A DNA stretch of 64,000 nucleotides from Acidobacteriota bacterium. GTDB lineage: Bacteria; Acidobacteriota; Terriglobia; Acidiferrales; UBA7541. The stretch is from the NCBI GenBank assembly GCA_003167215.1, contig PMTV01000053.1, forward strand, positions 186,001 through 250,000, in the 5' to 3' direction. The position numbers and the translations under genes were made by a program. The notes under the pieces are model-generated. The model saw nothing but the letters and a program-made list of their open reading frames with translations. It was not told where the DNA came from and ran no database searches. Every line of letters begins with the position of its first letter. Position 1 is the stretch's first letter. Below are positions 9,720-20,330 of this stretch, piece after piece.

Positions 9720-11921
9720 TTATTTTCCAGCGCGCTTCTGTTGAGGTGACTCTTGCAATTCTTCAGAACCTAACTGAGAAAAATCTGCGATCGTGGAAAA
9801 TTCCTTTAACAGATTCGCCAGGAGTGTAACTCTGTTTTTGCGCACCGCCTGGTCTTCAACCATTACTAGAACTTTGTCGAAGAACTGATCCACCGCCGGA
9901 CGAAGCTCCGATATCACTTCAAGCGCTTCCCGATACTTTCCGGCCTTCTTCCTTCGCGCTGCTTCTTCTCCTATTTTCTGTGCCGCGGCGTAAAGCTCTC
10001 GCTCTGCGGGTTCCCAGAGTAGTTCATGCTGTACATTAAGTTGTCCCTTGTCGAGCGTCCCCGCCGATTTCTCCAGAATGTTGCGGATACGCTTGAAGGA
10101 CGCAGCCAGCGGTCCAAAATTCTTCGTGTTGCGGATTGCCTTCACCGCTGATACTCGCTCGACTGCATCCACCAAGTCGTCGGCGCCCGCCGCGAATGCC
10201 GCGTTGATCTCGTCATAAGCGAATCCGCGTTTCTCAGTCAGCATGAAGCGCGCGCGCTCCAGTAAGAACTCGAGAACCTGCTTTTGAACCGCCTCCGTGA
10301 CATCGATCTTGGGAGCGTTCATTTTCAAAGCCTTTGACGCTGCGGAAATCGCCATGGAGATTGAGAGCGGCAGCTTCCTTTCAAGGATTATCTTCACCAC
10401 CCCCAGCGCTGCGCGCCGCAAAGCAAACGGATCGCTCGAGCCGGTGGGGATGGCGCCGACGGCGAAGCAAGCCACCAGCGAATCCAGTTTGTCGGCAAGT
10501 GAAACCGCACATCCGGTCAAATTGCGCGGCAGCGGCTCGTCTAGGCCGAGTGGCTTGTAATGGTCGTAGACTGCCCAGGCGATTTCTTCCGGTTCTCCCT
10601 GAGCGCGCGCGTAAAGTCCGCCGACAATTCCCTGTAATTCCGGGAATTCGTGCACCATTTCAGTCACCAGGTCGCACTTCGCCAGTTCCGCGGCGCGGTC
10701 CGAGCCCGCTACATCAGCTTGCGAAATCCCGCGGCTGAACCATTGCTCCGCGAGCCAGCGGGACAGGTAGCGCATCCGTTCCACTTTGTCGGCATAACTT
10801 CCCAGACGCGATTCGTATGTCACCGCCGCAAGTCGGGGAAGATAATCACCAAGCTTCCTCTTCTGATCTGTCTCCCAAAAGAACTGCGCATCCGCAAAAC
10901 GCGCGCGTAGAACGCGCTCATGTCCCGCGCGCACCAGCCCCTTCGGATCGCTCGGGAGGTTAATCACGGCTAGAAAATGCGGAGCTAATTCCCCATCCCG
11001 AGTTTCCAGGCCAAAATACTTCTGGTGGCCGCGCATCACGGTAATCAAAATCTCGTCTGGAAGCGAAAGGAATGCCGGATCGAAGTCCCCCATGATCACA
11101 CTGGGATATTCATTTAGGTAGGTCACAAGATTGAGCAGTCCTGCGTCATCATGCACATTCAATTTGTTGCACCCCGTTAATCGGCGAATCTCTTCCTCGA
11201 TTTTTTTGCTGCGCGCTGCGGGCCGGCACAATACAAAGTTTTTCTTTAACTTTGGCTCGTAGTCCCGGGGGCCATCCAAGGGAATGTTCTGCTTTCCCAG
11301 AAAGCGATGGCCGACGGTATGACTGCCGGCGCGAAGTCCCGCAAATGAAAACGGCACGGACTTGCCATCGAGCAAAGCAACAATCCACCGGATCGGACGG
11401 ATGAATCGAGGGCCTTGCGCTCCCAACCAGTACATTGATCGCGGCCAGGAAATCTCCTCAATCGCTCGCGGCAGTATTTCCGCAAGAATCTCCACTGCAG
11501 GTTTTCCAATCACAATTTGCTTGGCAACGACGTACTCACCCTTTGGCGTCGTCACAATCGAAAGCTTGGAGACCGGGATTCCCTGCTTCTCGGCGAAACT
11601 CATGGCCGCGCGCGTCGGCTCGCCGAGATTATCGAACGCAACCGATTTCGGCGGACCCGTGACTTCGCGCGTCGAATCCAATTGGCGCAAACGAATCCCG
11701 CTAGCAATCACGGCAAGACGCCGCGGTGCGCCAAAAGCTTCAATCGTTCCATCAACTGTCGGCTCGTCGACCAAGTCGGCCGCCGACAGGTGTTTCGTAA
11801 GAATCGCTTTAAGTTCTGCCGCGGCCTTTGCAATCATCCCCGCAGGAATTTCTTCGCAACCTATCTCAAATAAAAAGTCCCCGGTTAGTTTCGATGCGAT
11901 GGATTTTCCTCGCGGACTCAT
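9720..11921 (-). CDS. glyS: Glycyl-tRNA synthetase beta subunit
   Basis: This is the beta chain of the alpha2-beta2 bacterial glycyl-tRNA synthetase, which binds tRNA-Gly. The N-terminus [19 protein letters not shown] and the motif [20 protein letters not shown] are characteristic, and a DALR-type anticodon-binding segment forms the C-terminal third. The length (733) is within the usual ~690-730 range. ATG 11921 overlaps the glyQ stop by 4 bases, which suggests coupled translation and equal subunit dosage. Confidence 0.95.
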   Translation of the reverse strand: MSPRGKSIASKLTGDFLFEIGCEEIPAGMIAKAAAELKAILTKHLSAADLVDEPTVDGTIEAFGAPRRLAVIASGIRLRQLDSTREVTGPPKSVAFDNLGEPTRAAMSFAEKQGIPVSKLSIVTTPKGEYVVAKQIVIGKPAVEILAEILPRAIEEISWPRSMYWLGAQGPRFIRPIRWIVALLDGKSVPFSFAGLRAGSHTVGHRFLGKQNIPLDGPRDYEPKLKKNFVLCRPAARSKKIEEEIRRLTGCNKLNVHDDAGLLNLVTYLNEYPSVIMGDFDPAFLSLPDEILITVMRGHQKYFGLETRDGELAPHFLAVINLPSDPKGLVRAGHERVLRARFADAQFFWETDQKRKLGDYLPRLAAVTYESRLGSYADKVERMRYLSRWLAEQWFSRGISQADVAGSDRAAELAKCDLVTEMVHEFPELQGIVGGLYARAQGEPEEIAWAVYDHYKPLGLDEPLPRNLTGCAVSLADKLDSLVACFAVGAIPTGSSDPFALRRAALGVVKIILERKLPLSISMAISAASKALKMNAPKIDVTEAVQKQVLEFLLERARFMLTEKRGFAYDEINAAFAAGADDLVDAVERVSAVKAIRNTKNFGPLAASFKRIRNILEKSAGTLDKGQLNVQHELLWEPAERELYAAAQKIGEEAARRKKAGKYREALEVISELRPAVDQFFDKVLVMVEDQAVRKNRVTLLANLLKEFSTIADFSQLGSEELQESPQQKRAGK

Positions 11922-12901
11922 CTAGGGCTCCCCACGAGCTCAGGGGCCAGGTGAGATCCCGACCGCTGCCGCAGCCAAAGCTCTGCAACTCGTACGGCGA
12001 GCTTACGCACGCGACCAATCATCGCGGCTCGCTCGGTGACGGAGATAGCGCCTCGAGCATCAAGCAGGTTAAAGAGGTGGGAGCACTTCAACGTAAGCTC
12101 GTAAGCAGCCAATAGCGGAAACCGTTCCAGCATCTTGGCCTCTGACTTCGGCCACGCGTCCAGAATCCGCTTGGCTTCTGCTTCATTCAGTTCAAATTGT
12201 TTCCGTGTCGACACGGCGTCGGCGAAGTCAAAGCTGTAAGCGGAAAGCTGCTGCTCTTCCGCGAGCCGCACTTGGCGATAGCTCGTAGTATCTGACCAGC
12301 GCACGTCGAAAACATTGTCCACGCCTTGCAAGTAAGCGGCGATGCGGTCCAGGCCATATGTAAGCTCAACCGAAATAGGATCCAGATTCTGTCCGCCGCT
12401 TTGCTGAAAGTAAGTGAACTGCGTGATCTCAAGTCCGTCGAGAAGCACTTGCCAGCCAATTCCCCACGCGCCCAACGTCGGAGCTTCCCAGTTGTCCTCT
12501 TCAAAGCGCACGTCGTGCTCTTTCAGATTAATGCCAATGGTCGCGAGACTTTCTAGATAGAGACTCTGAGCATTGTCAGGCGCGGGCTTGAGTATCACTT
12601 GAAGTTGTGTGTGTTTGTAAAGGCGGTTAGGATTTTCGCCATACCGTCCGTCCGCGGGGCGGCGACTCGGCTGCGCGTAGACCACGCGGTAGGGCTCTCG
12701 CCCAAGAACCCGCAGAAAAGTTTCGGGGTGCATGGTACCGGCGCCGACTTCGATGTCGTAGGGTTGTTGTAAAATGCAATCCCGACGCGTCCAATATTCT
12801 TCAAGTTTTAGTAGAAGTTCCTGAAAGGTCAAGCCTTTGCTCACTCCCCGAGCTCTCGCCGGAAATTTTTTATCTTTGCTGCGAAGAACTTGTGTCTTCA
12901 C
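11918..12901 (-). CDS. glyQ: Glycyl-tRNA synthetase alpha subunit
   Basis: This is the catalytic alpha chain that activates glycine with ATP. Class II features are visible: [35 protein letters not shown] and [20 protein letters not shown]. The family is usually ~290-300 residues; the 327 here reflect about 20 extra basic N-terminal residues. The start is GTG 12901, overlapping the recO stop (GTGA). Internal starts nearer [10 protein letters not shown] are possible. Confidence 0.94.
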   Translation of the reverse strand: MKTQVLRSKDKKFPARARGVSKGLTFQELLLKLEEYWTRRDCILQQPYDIEVGAGTMHPETFLRVLGREPYRVVYAQPSRRPADGRYGENPNRLYKHTQLQVILKPAPDNAQSLYLESLATIGINLKEHDVRFEEDNWEAPTLGAWGIGWQVLLDGLEITQFTYFQQSGGQNLDPISVELTYGLDRIAAYLQGVDNVFDVRWSDTTSYRQVRLAEEQQLSAYSFDFADAVSTRKQFELNEAEAKRILDAWPKSEAKMLERFPLLAAYELTLKCSHLFNLLDARGAISVTERAAMIGRVRKLAVRVAELWLRQRSGSHLAPELVGSPR

Positions 12902-13644
12902 GCTGGCGACTCCAGGAGTTCCCGCGCCTTGAGCTTGCGGTCTATTTGGCGTTCGATCACATCGAGCATAACATCTGTCAGTTCCCGCGCCGCAGTCGGC
13001 GAAATATTTTCTTCGTTTAGCCGGTCAAGCCGCACCGTGAGCATTTGGCGCGCAGCCACCAGCGCTGGCACCGAAATTATTCGCAGGCCTGGCTTGCGGC
13101 ACTTGCCACACGCGAGCGCCGAAGCGCTCCGCGAAAAATATGCCGGCTCCGCGGCAGTGAGCTGCCTTCCGCACTTTGCGCAAACATCCAGAGGCGGCAG
13201 CCACCCGCCAAGCTTCACCGTCCATAAAGCGAAATACGCAAGTGGCACTTCAGATTTCCCCGTGCGTTTCACGGCTTGCGCTGTCATTAGCAGCAGCCGA
13301 AAATTCGCGTCGGACGCTTCGCGATCTGGGAGCACCGCTTCCGTGACCTCGCTCAAAATCGCAAGCGCGATACCCGAAGCGTAATCGCGAAAGGCGTTGA
13401 GAAACGATTCGATCAATTCGCACTGGTTGATGCGAACGAGCTCCCGCGTCTCCTTTTCGAAGAACCAGATACGGACGTGTGAGAGCCGCTCCAGAGTCGA
13501 ACCGAACCGGCTCTTCGTTCTGCGCGCACCGGATGCTACCCCGCGCACGCGCCCGATAGTGCGCGAGAGAAAACTAACCAACCGGTCGGCTTCTCCTAGC
13601 GGGTAGCTTTGTAAAACAATCGCTTCAGATTCGTGTAGTGGCAT
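12898..13644 (-). CDS. recO: DNA repair protein RecO
   Basis: RecO anneals SSB-coated single strands and with RecR loads RecA at gaps. The N-terminal OB fold begins [20 protein letters not shown], a strong family match. A zinc-binding loop follows with two CxxC pairs (CAKCGRQL and CGKCRKPG). Length 248 is normal. It is the first gene of the run that continues through glyQ with a 4-base overlap. SD before ATG 13644 is poor. Confidence 0.92.
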   Translation of the reverse strand: MPLHESEAIVLQSYPLGEADRLVSFLSRTIGRVRGVASGARRTKSRFGSTLERLSHVRIWFFEKETRELVRINQCELIESFLNAFRDYASGIALAILSEVTEAVLPDREASDANFRLLLMTAQAVKRTGKSEVPLAYFALWTVKLGGWLPPLDVCAKCGRQLTAAEPAYFSRSASALACGKCRKPGLRIISVPALVAARQMLTVRLDRLNEENISPTAARELTDVMLDVIERQIDRKLKARELLESPA

Positions 13645-13827
13645 TCGTGTCGGTCCGCCGACAGTTCAAGTTTCGCTTTCGGAAATTGGAAACAACACCC
13701 GCACGCGCGTCGGTCACATGCGAAACAAAAATTATTACCACAGCATTGCACCGCAAGCAATTGTAAACGACTGCGCCACGCGAGTTCTCTCTTGAAAATC
13801 GCGCATCCTAAGCTAGAGTGCTTCACA

Positions 13828-14835
13828 ATGTCCAGGAAACGCAAGGCACAGCAGATTGACGTCGTGGGTGTGGGGATCAACGCCACCGACACGATTATTC
13901 GGCTGCCGCACTTCCCTGCCAGCGACTCGAAAATAGAGTTGCTCTCCGCGGAGGTACGGCCCGGGGGCCAAGTGGCCACCGCAATGGTCGCCTGCCGGCG
14001 CTGGGGCTTGCGTACGCGTTATATCGGAAAAATTGGAGACGACGCAGCGGGGAAATTCCAGGTTAGCAAAATGGCTCGCGAAGGCGTCCAAGCTCTTTGG
14101 ATGAAGACTGCCGATTGTTCGAGCCAGTCTTCTTTCATCCTGGTTGACGCTCGATCAGGCGAGCGCACCGTCCTTTGGCAGAGGGACCCTCGAATTGCAA
14201 TCGCCCCTTCAGATTTGCGTCGCCAGTCGCTGAAAGGTTGCCGTGCACTCTTGGTTGACGGCCATGATACAGCAGCCTCGACACGAGCAGCGCGGTGGGC
14301 TCGCCAGGAAAACATCCCTGTAGTTGCTGACTTGGATAATTTGTACACGGGAGTTAAAGGTTTGCTTAAGCATGTCGATTTTCCAATCACCTCGAAAGAT
14401 TTCCCGGGGCGTCTAACTGGCGAGCGGAATTTATTGAAGTCACTTCCTAAAATCCATTCACAGTTCAAGTGTTGCTTAACTACTGCCACGCTCGGGCACC
14501 TCGGCGCAATCGCCTGGGACGGATGCCGATTTTCTCTCTCTCCAGGTTTCAGGGTTCGCGCGCTCGACACAACCGGCGCCGGAGATATTTTTCACGCCGG
14601 GTTCATCTACGGATTCCTTCAAAGATGGTCCGTTGAAGTAATACTTGAATTCAGCAACGCCGCGGCAGCTATTAATTGTACGGCGTCGGGTGCGCGCGGA
14701 AGAATTGCGAGTCTCGCAGAAATTGACAATTTGCGTCGCAACGGTGAGCGATCCAAGTTCGCATACACTCGCAAACAGTTACTTGAAGCTTCAGTGCGAG
14801 CCAATCGTCAGCCTGGAGACAGGACCGCTGGATGA
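13828..14835 (+). CDS. PfkB-family carbohydrate kinase
   Basis: This is a ribokinase-fold sugar or nucleoside kinase. Near the N-terminus are VVGVGINATDTIIRLPHFP and RPGGQVATAMVACRRWGLRT (PfkB signature 1 region). The catalytic C-terminal signature LDTTGAGDIFHAGFIYG has the anion-hole GAGD and base Asp. The substrate cannot be read from the sequence. The frame opens at TTG 13792; ATG 13828 (SRKRKAQQIDVVG) is the more natural start, but neither has a clear SD. The stop overlaps the rhomboid gene start (ATGA), so the two are probably co-transcribed. Confidence 0.85.
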   Translation: MSRKRKAQQIDVVGVGINATDTIIRLPHFPASDSKIELLSAEVRPGGQVATAMVACRRWGLRTRYIGKIGDDAAGKFQVSKMAREGVQALWMKTADCSSQSSFILVDARSGERTVLWQRDPRIAIAPSDLRRQSLKGCRALLVDGHDTAASTRAARWARQENIPVVADLDNLYTGVKGLLKHVDFPITSKDFPGRLTGERNLLKSLPKIHSQFKCCLTTATLGHLGAIAWDGCRFSLSPGFRVRALDTTGAGDIFHAGFIYGFLQRWSVEVILEFSNAAAAINCTASGARGRIASLAEIDNLRRNGERSKFAYTRKQLLEASVRANRQPGDRTAG

Positions 14836-15530
14836 TCCCGCTCAAAGACATGACGCCGCGGCGTTCGGTGCCGGTGATGACGTTGCTCCTTATCGCGGCT
14901 AACCTTATCGTCTTTCTTCATCAGATATCTTTGTCGCCGGCCCAGGCCGATGCATTCGTTCGACTTTATGGACTCGTCCCGGCAAAATTAAACCTCGCGA
15001 TGGCGGGTCGGCATTACAGCTTTGCGGATGCATTGATTCCTCTCTTTACCTGCATGTTTCTTCACGGCGGCTGGCTGCACATCATTGGGAACATGTGGTT
15101 CTTATGGATTTTCGGCGCAAAAGTCGAAGACCGCATGGGCGCTGTCATCTATTTGATCTTTTATCTTGTGTGCGGCATCGCTTCTGGTGCCACCCAACTC
15201 ATATTCTCCTGGGGCTCGAGTATTCCTTCGATCGGAGCGAGCGGCGCGATTTCCGCCGTCCTCGGCGCATATGTAGTCTTCTTCCCGTCTTCTCGGATTC
15301 TCACGCTTATCCCCCTCTTCATTATTTGGTTCACCTGGCAGATTCCGGCAATCGTGTTTATCGGGCTGTGGTTTCTAGTGCAGTTCGTAAGCGGAATCGG
15401 CTCGCTGAACAATCCGCGAGCTGCAAACCTCGGCGGAGTCGCATGGTGGGCCCATGTCGGCGGATTCTTGATGGGAATGTTGCTGGCGCGGTTAATGAAG
15501 CCAATCGGTCAGCGCAAAATTTATGAGTAA
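14832..15530 (+). CDS. Rhomboid family intramembrane serine protease
   Basis: The 232-residue polytopic membrane protein has the rhomboid core. HGGWLHIIGNMWFLWIFG lies in TM2, the catalytic Ser in GASGAISAVLGAY (TM4), and the catalytic His in WWAHVGGFLMGMLL (TM6). These proteases cut single-pass membrane proteins within the bilayer. It overlaps the upstream PfkB gene by 4 bases; a functional link is not evident. Confidence 0.9.
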   Translation: MIPLKDMTPRRSVPVMTLLLIAANLIVFLHQISLSPAQADAFVRLYGLVPAKLNLAMAGRHYSFADALIPLFTCMFLHGGWLHIIGNMWFLWIFGAKVEDRMGAVIYLIFYLVCGIASGATQLIFSWGSSIPSIGASGAISAVLGAYVVFFPSSRILTLIPLFIIWFTWQIPAIVFIGLWFLVQFVSGIGSLNNPRAANLGGVAWWAHVGGFLMGMLLARLMKPIGQRKIYE

Positions 15531-15749
15531 TGCGTCGTCACGCCGACAGCTGAAGCAGCGGTTGAGAGAGAGTAATTGGATCACTGAGGCCAGTGCTAAC
15601 CATCCAGATTCTGTCAGCGAGTCCAGTCCCCGGGGAGCAATCAACGAATTAAAGCAACGCTTGAATTTTCGCGATTTATTTTTTCGCGTCGTCGTGCCGA
15701 CATGCTAAGCGCCACACGAAGTGATCACATTTATTGCTGCTTCCCTCTT

Positions 15750-17663
15750 TCAAGGTAAAACTTGAATAGCAATTCCGGACGGCTGGCTCTTGCTCCGGTA
15801 CACCTTCTCTGTGGCCTTCTTGAAATCTTCGGGCTTGGCGTCCGGGATATTCTCAAACACTTGCGGGTTCCGGTCCGTCAGCGGGAACCATGAACTCTGC
15901 ACTTGCACCATGATCCGGTGCCCGCGGCGGAACGTATGGTTCACATCCGGCATTGCAAAACTGACCTCTTCCGCCTTCCCCGGAATGAACGCCTCCGGGT
16001 GCTCGAAGCTCTTGCGAAACTTTCCGCGCAACGGCTCTCCGCGAACCAATTGCTGAAAGCCAGCCATCTTGATTGAAGGAGGCGGCACATCACTGGGCGG
16101 CGTCGCATTCGCTGGCGCATCGTCCGGATAGTCCGCCGGATAAACGTCGATTAGTTTCACTACCCAATCGGAATCCGTTCCAGTCGTCGAAACAAACAGC
16201 CTGGGAGATACGGGCCCCACGATTGTAACGTCTTGCTCGAGCGGCTCGGTCTGGTATACCAGCACGTCCGACCTGCTCGCAGCGAACCTTTGATCTGCAA
16301 CCATATATTCCTGCGGCACCGAAGTAGCGGGATAGCCGACAAAGGGAACAGGCTTATTGGGGTCGCTCACATATTCGTCGGCGGCTCCCGACTCTGCACT
16401 CGGCGGCTCAAACGCGAGCCCGCCGTCTTCGCGAAAGTACAGCGTTTTCGCCTGCACGTTCTTTGGCGGCCAGCTCGGATATTCGCGCCAGGTGTTTGTT
16501 CCAGTTTCGAAAACGTAAGCCACTGGCAATTTCGCATCGGCCCCGTCCTTCAAGTATTGCTCGAAGAATGGAAACAGAATGTGGCTACGAAAAAACTGCC
16601 CCGTGTTTGCAGCAAAATTCACGCTGCCCAAATGATTTCCGTCGTAGCGCGCCCATCCGCCGTGGACCCACGGTCCCACCACGATCCCGTTGTAGATCTC
16701 CGGATTGTTGTGTCCTATCGCGGCAAAAGTCGAGAACGGCCCTTGCAGATCTTCCGCATCGAACCATCCCCCGACCGTCAGCACAGCGCAATGAATGTTC
16801 TTCATGTGCGGAGCCAGATTGCGCGCCTTCCAATAATCGTCATAGGTATCATGAGCGACCTGATCGTCCCAGAGCCAGTTCGGATCCTTAAAGTACAGAG
16901 CTTTCGCATTCGACAACGAGCCCATCTTCAAATAAAAGTCGTAGCCGTCTTGAGTGCCGTAATCGAACCGCTGCATATTCTTCGGCGGAAACGTGGGGCC
17001 CTGTTGCGGCCTGAAGAATGTGTAAAAGCCGAAATTAGCCGAAAGCATAAACGCGCCGCCGTGATAGGCGTCGTCGCCCATGAAAAGATTTGTCATCGGC
17101 GCTTCAGGCGAAGCCGCTTTAATCGCAGGATGCGAGTCGATGATGCTGGCTGAAGTATAAAACCCCGGGTACGAAATGCCCCAGATGCCGACTTTGCCGT
17201 TGTTATTCGGTATATTTTTCAGCAGCCAATCCACCGTGTCGTACATATCGCTGCTTTCGTCCACATCATCTTTCGATTTCTTGTTGTCAATGTGCGGATT
17301 CATTTCTAGGAAATTCCCTTCCGACATGTAGCGGCCGCGTACGTCTTGATATACGAAGATGTACCCGGCGCGTTGAAACTCGTCAGACGGGCCTATTGAT
17401 TTCTTGTATTGGTCCACGCCGTACGGAGCCACGCTATACGGCGTTCGATCCACCATGAAGGGATAGCTGCGCGAAGAATCCTTGGGGACGTAAACGGAGG
17501 TAAACAGCAGCTTCCCGTCGCGCATCGGAATGCGAAACTCGTACTTCGTGTAATGCTCCTTTACGTTGAATTCCGGCGGAGCGTCCGCGTGTCCGCCAGA
17601 CCAGATCGACGGCACCACGATGAGGGCCAACGCAAGAAGAGCGTAAGACGCGCGACGTGACAT
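15750..17663 (-). CDS. Secreted CocE/NonD-family (X-Pro peptidase S15) hydrolase
   Basis: The 637-residue protein starts with a signal peptide (ASYALLALALIVVPSIWSGG). The alpha/beta-hydrolase core has RIPMRDGKLLFTSVYVPKD, the nucleophile elbow GKVGIWGISYPGFYTS, and a C-terminal jelly-roll domain (EVSFAMPDVNHTFRRGHRIM, VQVQSSWFPLTDRNPQ). Family members include cocaine esterase, glutaryl-7-ACA acylase and X-Pro dipeptidyl peptidase; the substrate here is unknown. SD CAGGAG precedes ATG 17663. It stands alone with divergent intergenic DNA upstream. Confidence 0.88.
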   Translation of the reverse strand: MSRRASYALLALALIVVPSIWSGGHADAPPEFNVKEHYTKYEFRIPMRDGKLLFTSVYVPKDSSRSYPFMVDRTPYSVAPYGVDQYKKSIGPSDEFQRAGYIFVYQDVRGRYMSEGNFLEMNPHIDNKKSKDDVDESSDMYDTVDWLLKNIPNNNGKVGIWGISYPGFYTSASIIDSHPAIKAASPEAPMTNLFMGDDAYHGGAFMLSANFGFYTFFRPQQGPTFPPKNMQRFDYGTQDGYDFYLKMGSLSNAKALYFKDPNWLWDDQVAHDTYDDYWKARNLAPHMKNIHCAVLTVGGWFDAEDLQGPFSTFAAIGHNNPEIYNGIVVGPWVHGGWARYDGNHLGSVNFAANTGQFFRSHILFPFFEQYLKDGADAKLPVAYVFETGTNTWREYPSWPPKNVQAKTLYFREDGGLAFEPPSAESGAADEYVSDPNKPVPFVGYPATSVPQEYMVADQRFAASRSDVLVYQTEPLEQDVTIVGPVSPRLFVSTTGTDSDWVVKLIDVYPADYPDDAPANATPPSDVPPPSIKMAGFQQLVRGEPLRGKFRKSFEHPEAFIPGKAEEVSFAMPDVNHTFRRGHRIMVQVQSSWFPLTDRNPQVFENIPDAKPEDFKKATEKVYRSKSQPSGIAIQVLP

Positions 17664-17893
17664 TTACTTGGCTCCTGGCACTTTAAGTTAAGCACGCAGA
17701 ACCTACATTTCGGGACATCCGGCGTCAAGTGCTTTCGACACTTCGACGGTCGTACCGCCGACAATTCTAGCGAAGGATGATAGATCACCCGATTCCGGAA
17801 TCTAAGAAACTACTTTCGATATCGAGAATAATTCTCCGCACCCACGAAAAGTGATTAGAATACCGGATGAAGTCCTATGGACCGGGAGCAGCC

Positions 17894-18505
17894 ATGAAGA
17901 GGGTTCGGAAATTTAGCAGCGCGATTTCATTGGCCATATTCTTGTCGACGCTTCTACCGGCGATAACCGCCGCACAAAATTCGGTCGAAGGCGAAGTCCA
18001 ATTTGTCGGCTCCAATAAAGCCGAGAAATCCGCCGGAGTCTGGATCGACGGCCAGTACGTCGGCTACGTTTCGGAGTTGAAAGACGAGAAGAAAGTACTG
18101 CTGCTTCCCGGACAGCACGAGATTTCCGTGCGCCAGACGGGCTATCTCGACATGACCCAAACGTACGTCGTGGAGCCTGCGAAGAAGCTGACCATCACTG
18201 TAAAGTTAGACAAGGATCCCAACGCCCAATACTCGGCGGTAACTTCCGAAGTGAAGCTCAAGGTCACGCCGGAGCGCGCCGCTGTCTTCGTGGACGGCAA
18301 TTTCGCCGGATACGTACAACAGTTCAGCGGGATGGGGCGAGGCATGCTCGTAAGCCCCGGTGCGCACCACATAAAAATCGCTTTGGCCGGATATCAGGAG
18401 TTCGACACGGACGTGCATCTCTTGCCCAAGCAGAAAATTACGATTAAAACCGAGTTGGTGGCGGGCAGCATCACCCAGGCGCCTCCCGCGATTAAGCAAA
18501 ACTAG
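17894..18505 (+). CDS. Secreted protein with two PEGA domains
   Basis: After a signal peptide (FSSAISLAIFLSTLLPAITA) there are two PEGA-type beta-sandwich repeats. The first is AGVWIDGQYVGYVSEL...LLPGQHEISVRQTGYLD and the second is AAVFVDGNFAGYVQQF...VSPGAHHIKIALAGYQEF. PEGA domains occur in cell-surface and S-layer-associated proteins; their binding partner is not known. ATG 17894 is chosen over 17867 because SD CGGGAG sits before it and it begins the signal peptide. Confidence 0.82.
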   Translation: MKRVRKFSSAISLAIFLSTLLPAITAAQNSVEGEVQFVGSNKAEKSAGVWIDGQYVGYVSELKDEKKVLLLPGQHEISVRQTGYLDMTQTYVVEPAKKLTITVKLDKDPNAQYSAVTSEVKLKVTPERAAVFVDGNFAGYVQQFSGMGRGMLVSPGAHHIKIALAGYQEFDTDVHLLPKQKITIKTELVAGSITQAPPAIKQN

Positions 18506-18611
18506 CAGTCTTCAAAGACGACTTGGCGACAACTGAAGTGAAAGCTCACGCTAGGATTTTTCGGATCCGAAGTTCGCAGAAGCCCTACTTAAAGTAACAG
18601 TTGAAGTAAAA

Positions 18612-19706
18612 TTACTGCACGCCGGCTCTCGCTACAGAATTCGCCAGCCACTCTCCAATCTCGCGCGTCCCCATCGTTCCGCCAAGTTCCGCCGGTGTCT
18701 TGCCTTCGCGCAGCGCACCGCGAACTGCCGCATCAATCGCCTTTGCCTCCTGCTTCCAGCCCAGATACTCGAACATCATCGCTACCGTCAGGACTGAACC
18801 CATCGGATTAGCCGTATTTTTCCCAGCGATTGCCGGGGCCGAACCGTGGACAGGCTCGAACAGCGACACTTGACCCGGATGAATGTTTCCCGATGGCGCC
18901 AACCCCAGTCCTCCCGCAAGCTGCGCGCCTAGGTCGCTCGCGATATCACCGAAAAGATTGCACGTCACAATCACGTCGAACTGCGAGGGGTCGCGCACCA
19001 TTTGCATCAAGAGATTGTCAATATACTGGTGGCTCGATTCGACCTCGGGGAATTCCAGCCGCACTTCCTTGAACACCCGCTGCCAGAGGTCGTGCCCGAA
19101 TGTTAGCGCGTTTGATTTATCGCTCATGCACACTCGTTTCAGCTTGCGGGCCTTCGCGTACTCAAAAGCGTATCGGATGATGCGTTCGACGCCCTTGCGC
19201 GTATTCAGATCTTCCTGCACCGCAATTTCGTCGGCAGTTCCCTTCTTGAAATTCCCACCCATTCCAACGTAGAGGCCTTCGGTGTTCTCGCGGAACACCA
19301 TGAAGTTAATGTCTTTTTCAGTGCGGTCTTTCAGCGGCGTGAAGCGCTTGTCAAACAACACGCAGGGGCGCGCGTTGACGTAAAGATCCAGCTTGAATCT
19401 CAAACCCAACAGAATATCCGCGGCGTGCACGTTCGTCGGCACGCGCGGGTCCCCCATGGCGCCCAGCAGAATCGCGTCGAAGTCGCGGTGAAACATTTCC
19501 ACCGCGCCGCCCGGCAGGCTTGTGCCGTCGCGCAGATACCGATCCGCGCCCCAATCGAACTCGGTCACTTCGACTTCTCGGCCGCCTGCGGCCGCAGCTG
19601 ATTTCATTACGTTAACCGCTGCTGGGGTAACCTCTTTCCCGATGCCATCGCCGGGAATTACTGCGATCCGCTTCTTTGTGAAAGGAGATGGATTTGTTTC
19701 CGTCAT
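18612..19706 (-). CDS. Isopropylmalate/tartrate-type beta-decarboxylating dehydrogenase
   Basis: This is an NAD-dependent dehydrogenase of the isocitrate/isopropylmalate fold. IAVIPGDGIGKEV, RFKLDLYVNARPC, the substrate loop FRENTEGLYVGMGG, the metal site NLFGDIASDLGAQLAGGLGL and the cofactor loop EPVHGSAPAIAGKNTANP are all present. The RENTEGLY loop differs from the RELTGG loop of most LeuB enzymes and is closer to tartrate or homoisocitrate dehydrogenases. 3-Isopropylmalate dehydrogenase is therefore possible but not assured. No leuA, leuC or leuD lies nearby. ATG 19706 is preferred to GTG 19724; neither has a good SD. Confidence 0.85.
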   Translation of the reverse strand: MTETNPSPFTKKRIAVIPGDGIGKEVTPAAVNVMKSAAAAGGREVEVTEFDWGADRYLRDGTSLPGGAVEMFHRDFDAILLGAMGDPRVPTNVHAADILLGLRFKLDLYVNARPCVLFDKRFTPLKDRTEKDINFMVFRENTEGLYVGMGGNFKKGTADEIAVQEDLNTRKGVERIIRYAFEYAKARKLKRVCMSDKSNALTFGHDLWQRVFKEVRLEFPEVESSHQYIDNLLMQMVRDPSQFDVIVTCNLFGDIASDLGAQLAGGLGLAPSGNIHPGQVSLFEPVHGSAPAIAGKNTANPMGSVLTVAMMFEYLGWKQEAKAIDAAVRGALREGKTPAELGGTMGTREIGEWLANSVARAGVQ

Positions 19707-19858
19707 AGTTCGGCAAACTAGCACGCGACTTAGGTGGTGTCAACGCGGGCAGGAAATTGCAAGAACGGCGTACTCGGGCCCCGCTTACTTCCTTAGCAGG
19801 GCCCAAGCGTGCGGAGATCTCAGCTAACCAAAGCGAAGTTCAATACTGGAAACCCTTC

Positions 19859-20194
19859 CTAGTCGGGCCAGCGATCGTCATGGTTCCAGTTTGGCTCGGT
19901 GTGCCACTTCTGGTCCCTTCCATCCCACCATTGATGATAAGCATTCCAGCAATGCTCACGGTCCGATCGAAGTTCATGCCAACGGTCTCGCGCTTCCGGA
20001 CTCTTCGCCCCGTGTTTGGCGACCGCATCGTTGAGCCTGGCTTCGGCCTTTTCAATGCGTTGGCGGCATTTGTCTCTTTCGTCGGCGTGAGCGAGAGGTG
20101 CCACAACAAAAAACAAAAACGCGCTCATCGTCACGATAGCAGCCAGAGTCTGCATCAAACCTCGACGGTTGTTCCAACTCTCATTTGTTTTCAA
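19859..20194 (-). CDS. Small secreted charged protein, unknown function
   Basis: The 111-residue product has a signal peptide (QTLAAIVTMSAFLFFVVAPL, cut near AHA). A charged helical segment follows (CRQRIEKAEARLNDAVAKHG, ARDRWHELRSDREHCWNAYH) with two Cys that could pair, then a Trp/Asp-rich tail. The SD AAGGAGG lies immediately before TTG 20194, which fixes the start and supports expression. No family was recognised. An inverted repeat lies at 20331-20347 upstream. Confidence 0.65.
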   Translation of the reverse strand: MKTNESWNNRRGLMQTLAAIVTMSAFLFFVVAPLAHADERDKCRQRIEKAEARLNDAVAKHGAKSPEARDRWHELRSDREHCWNAYHQWWDGRDQKWHTEPNWNHDDRWPD

Positions 20195-20330
20195 GAATTC
20201 CTCCTTAGGTTTCGCATGAAGCGAGAACGCCGATGGGTCTAGACCCTTTACGCGACAAATCCTACGCTGCCAATCACGTTAGCGGAATACGGCGATTCCT
20301 GTAGGTTCTCTACTCGTCAACCCGCCAAAT

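Noticed and set aside
8913..9749. 278-codon plus-strand frame antisense to ppdK
   Set aside because: Lies wholly opposite conserved PPDK sequence and has no SD or motif.
15523..15708. 61-codon plus-strand frame overlapping the rhomboid stop by 8 bases
   Set aside because: No SD, low-complexity charged sequence and no recognisable family. The ~220-base gap before the CocE-type gene otherwise holds only a weak CGCGA/TCGCG hairpin.
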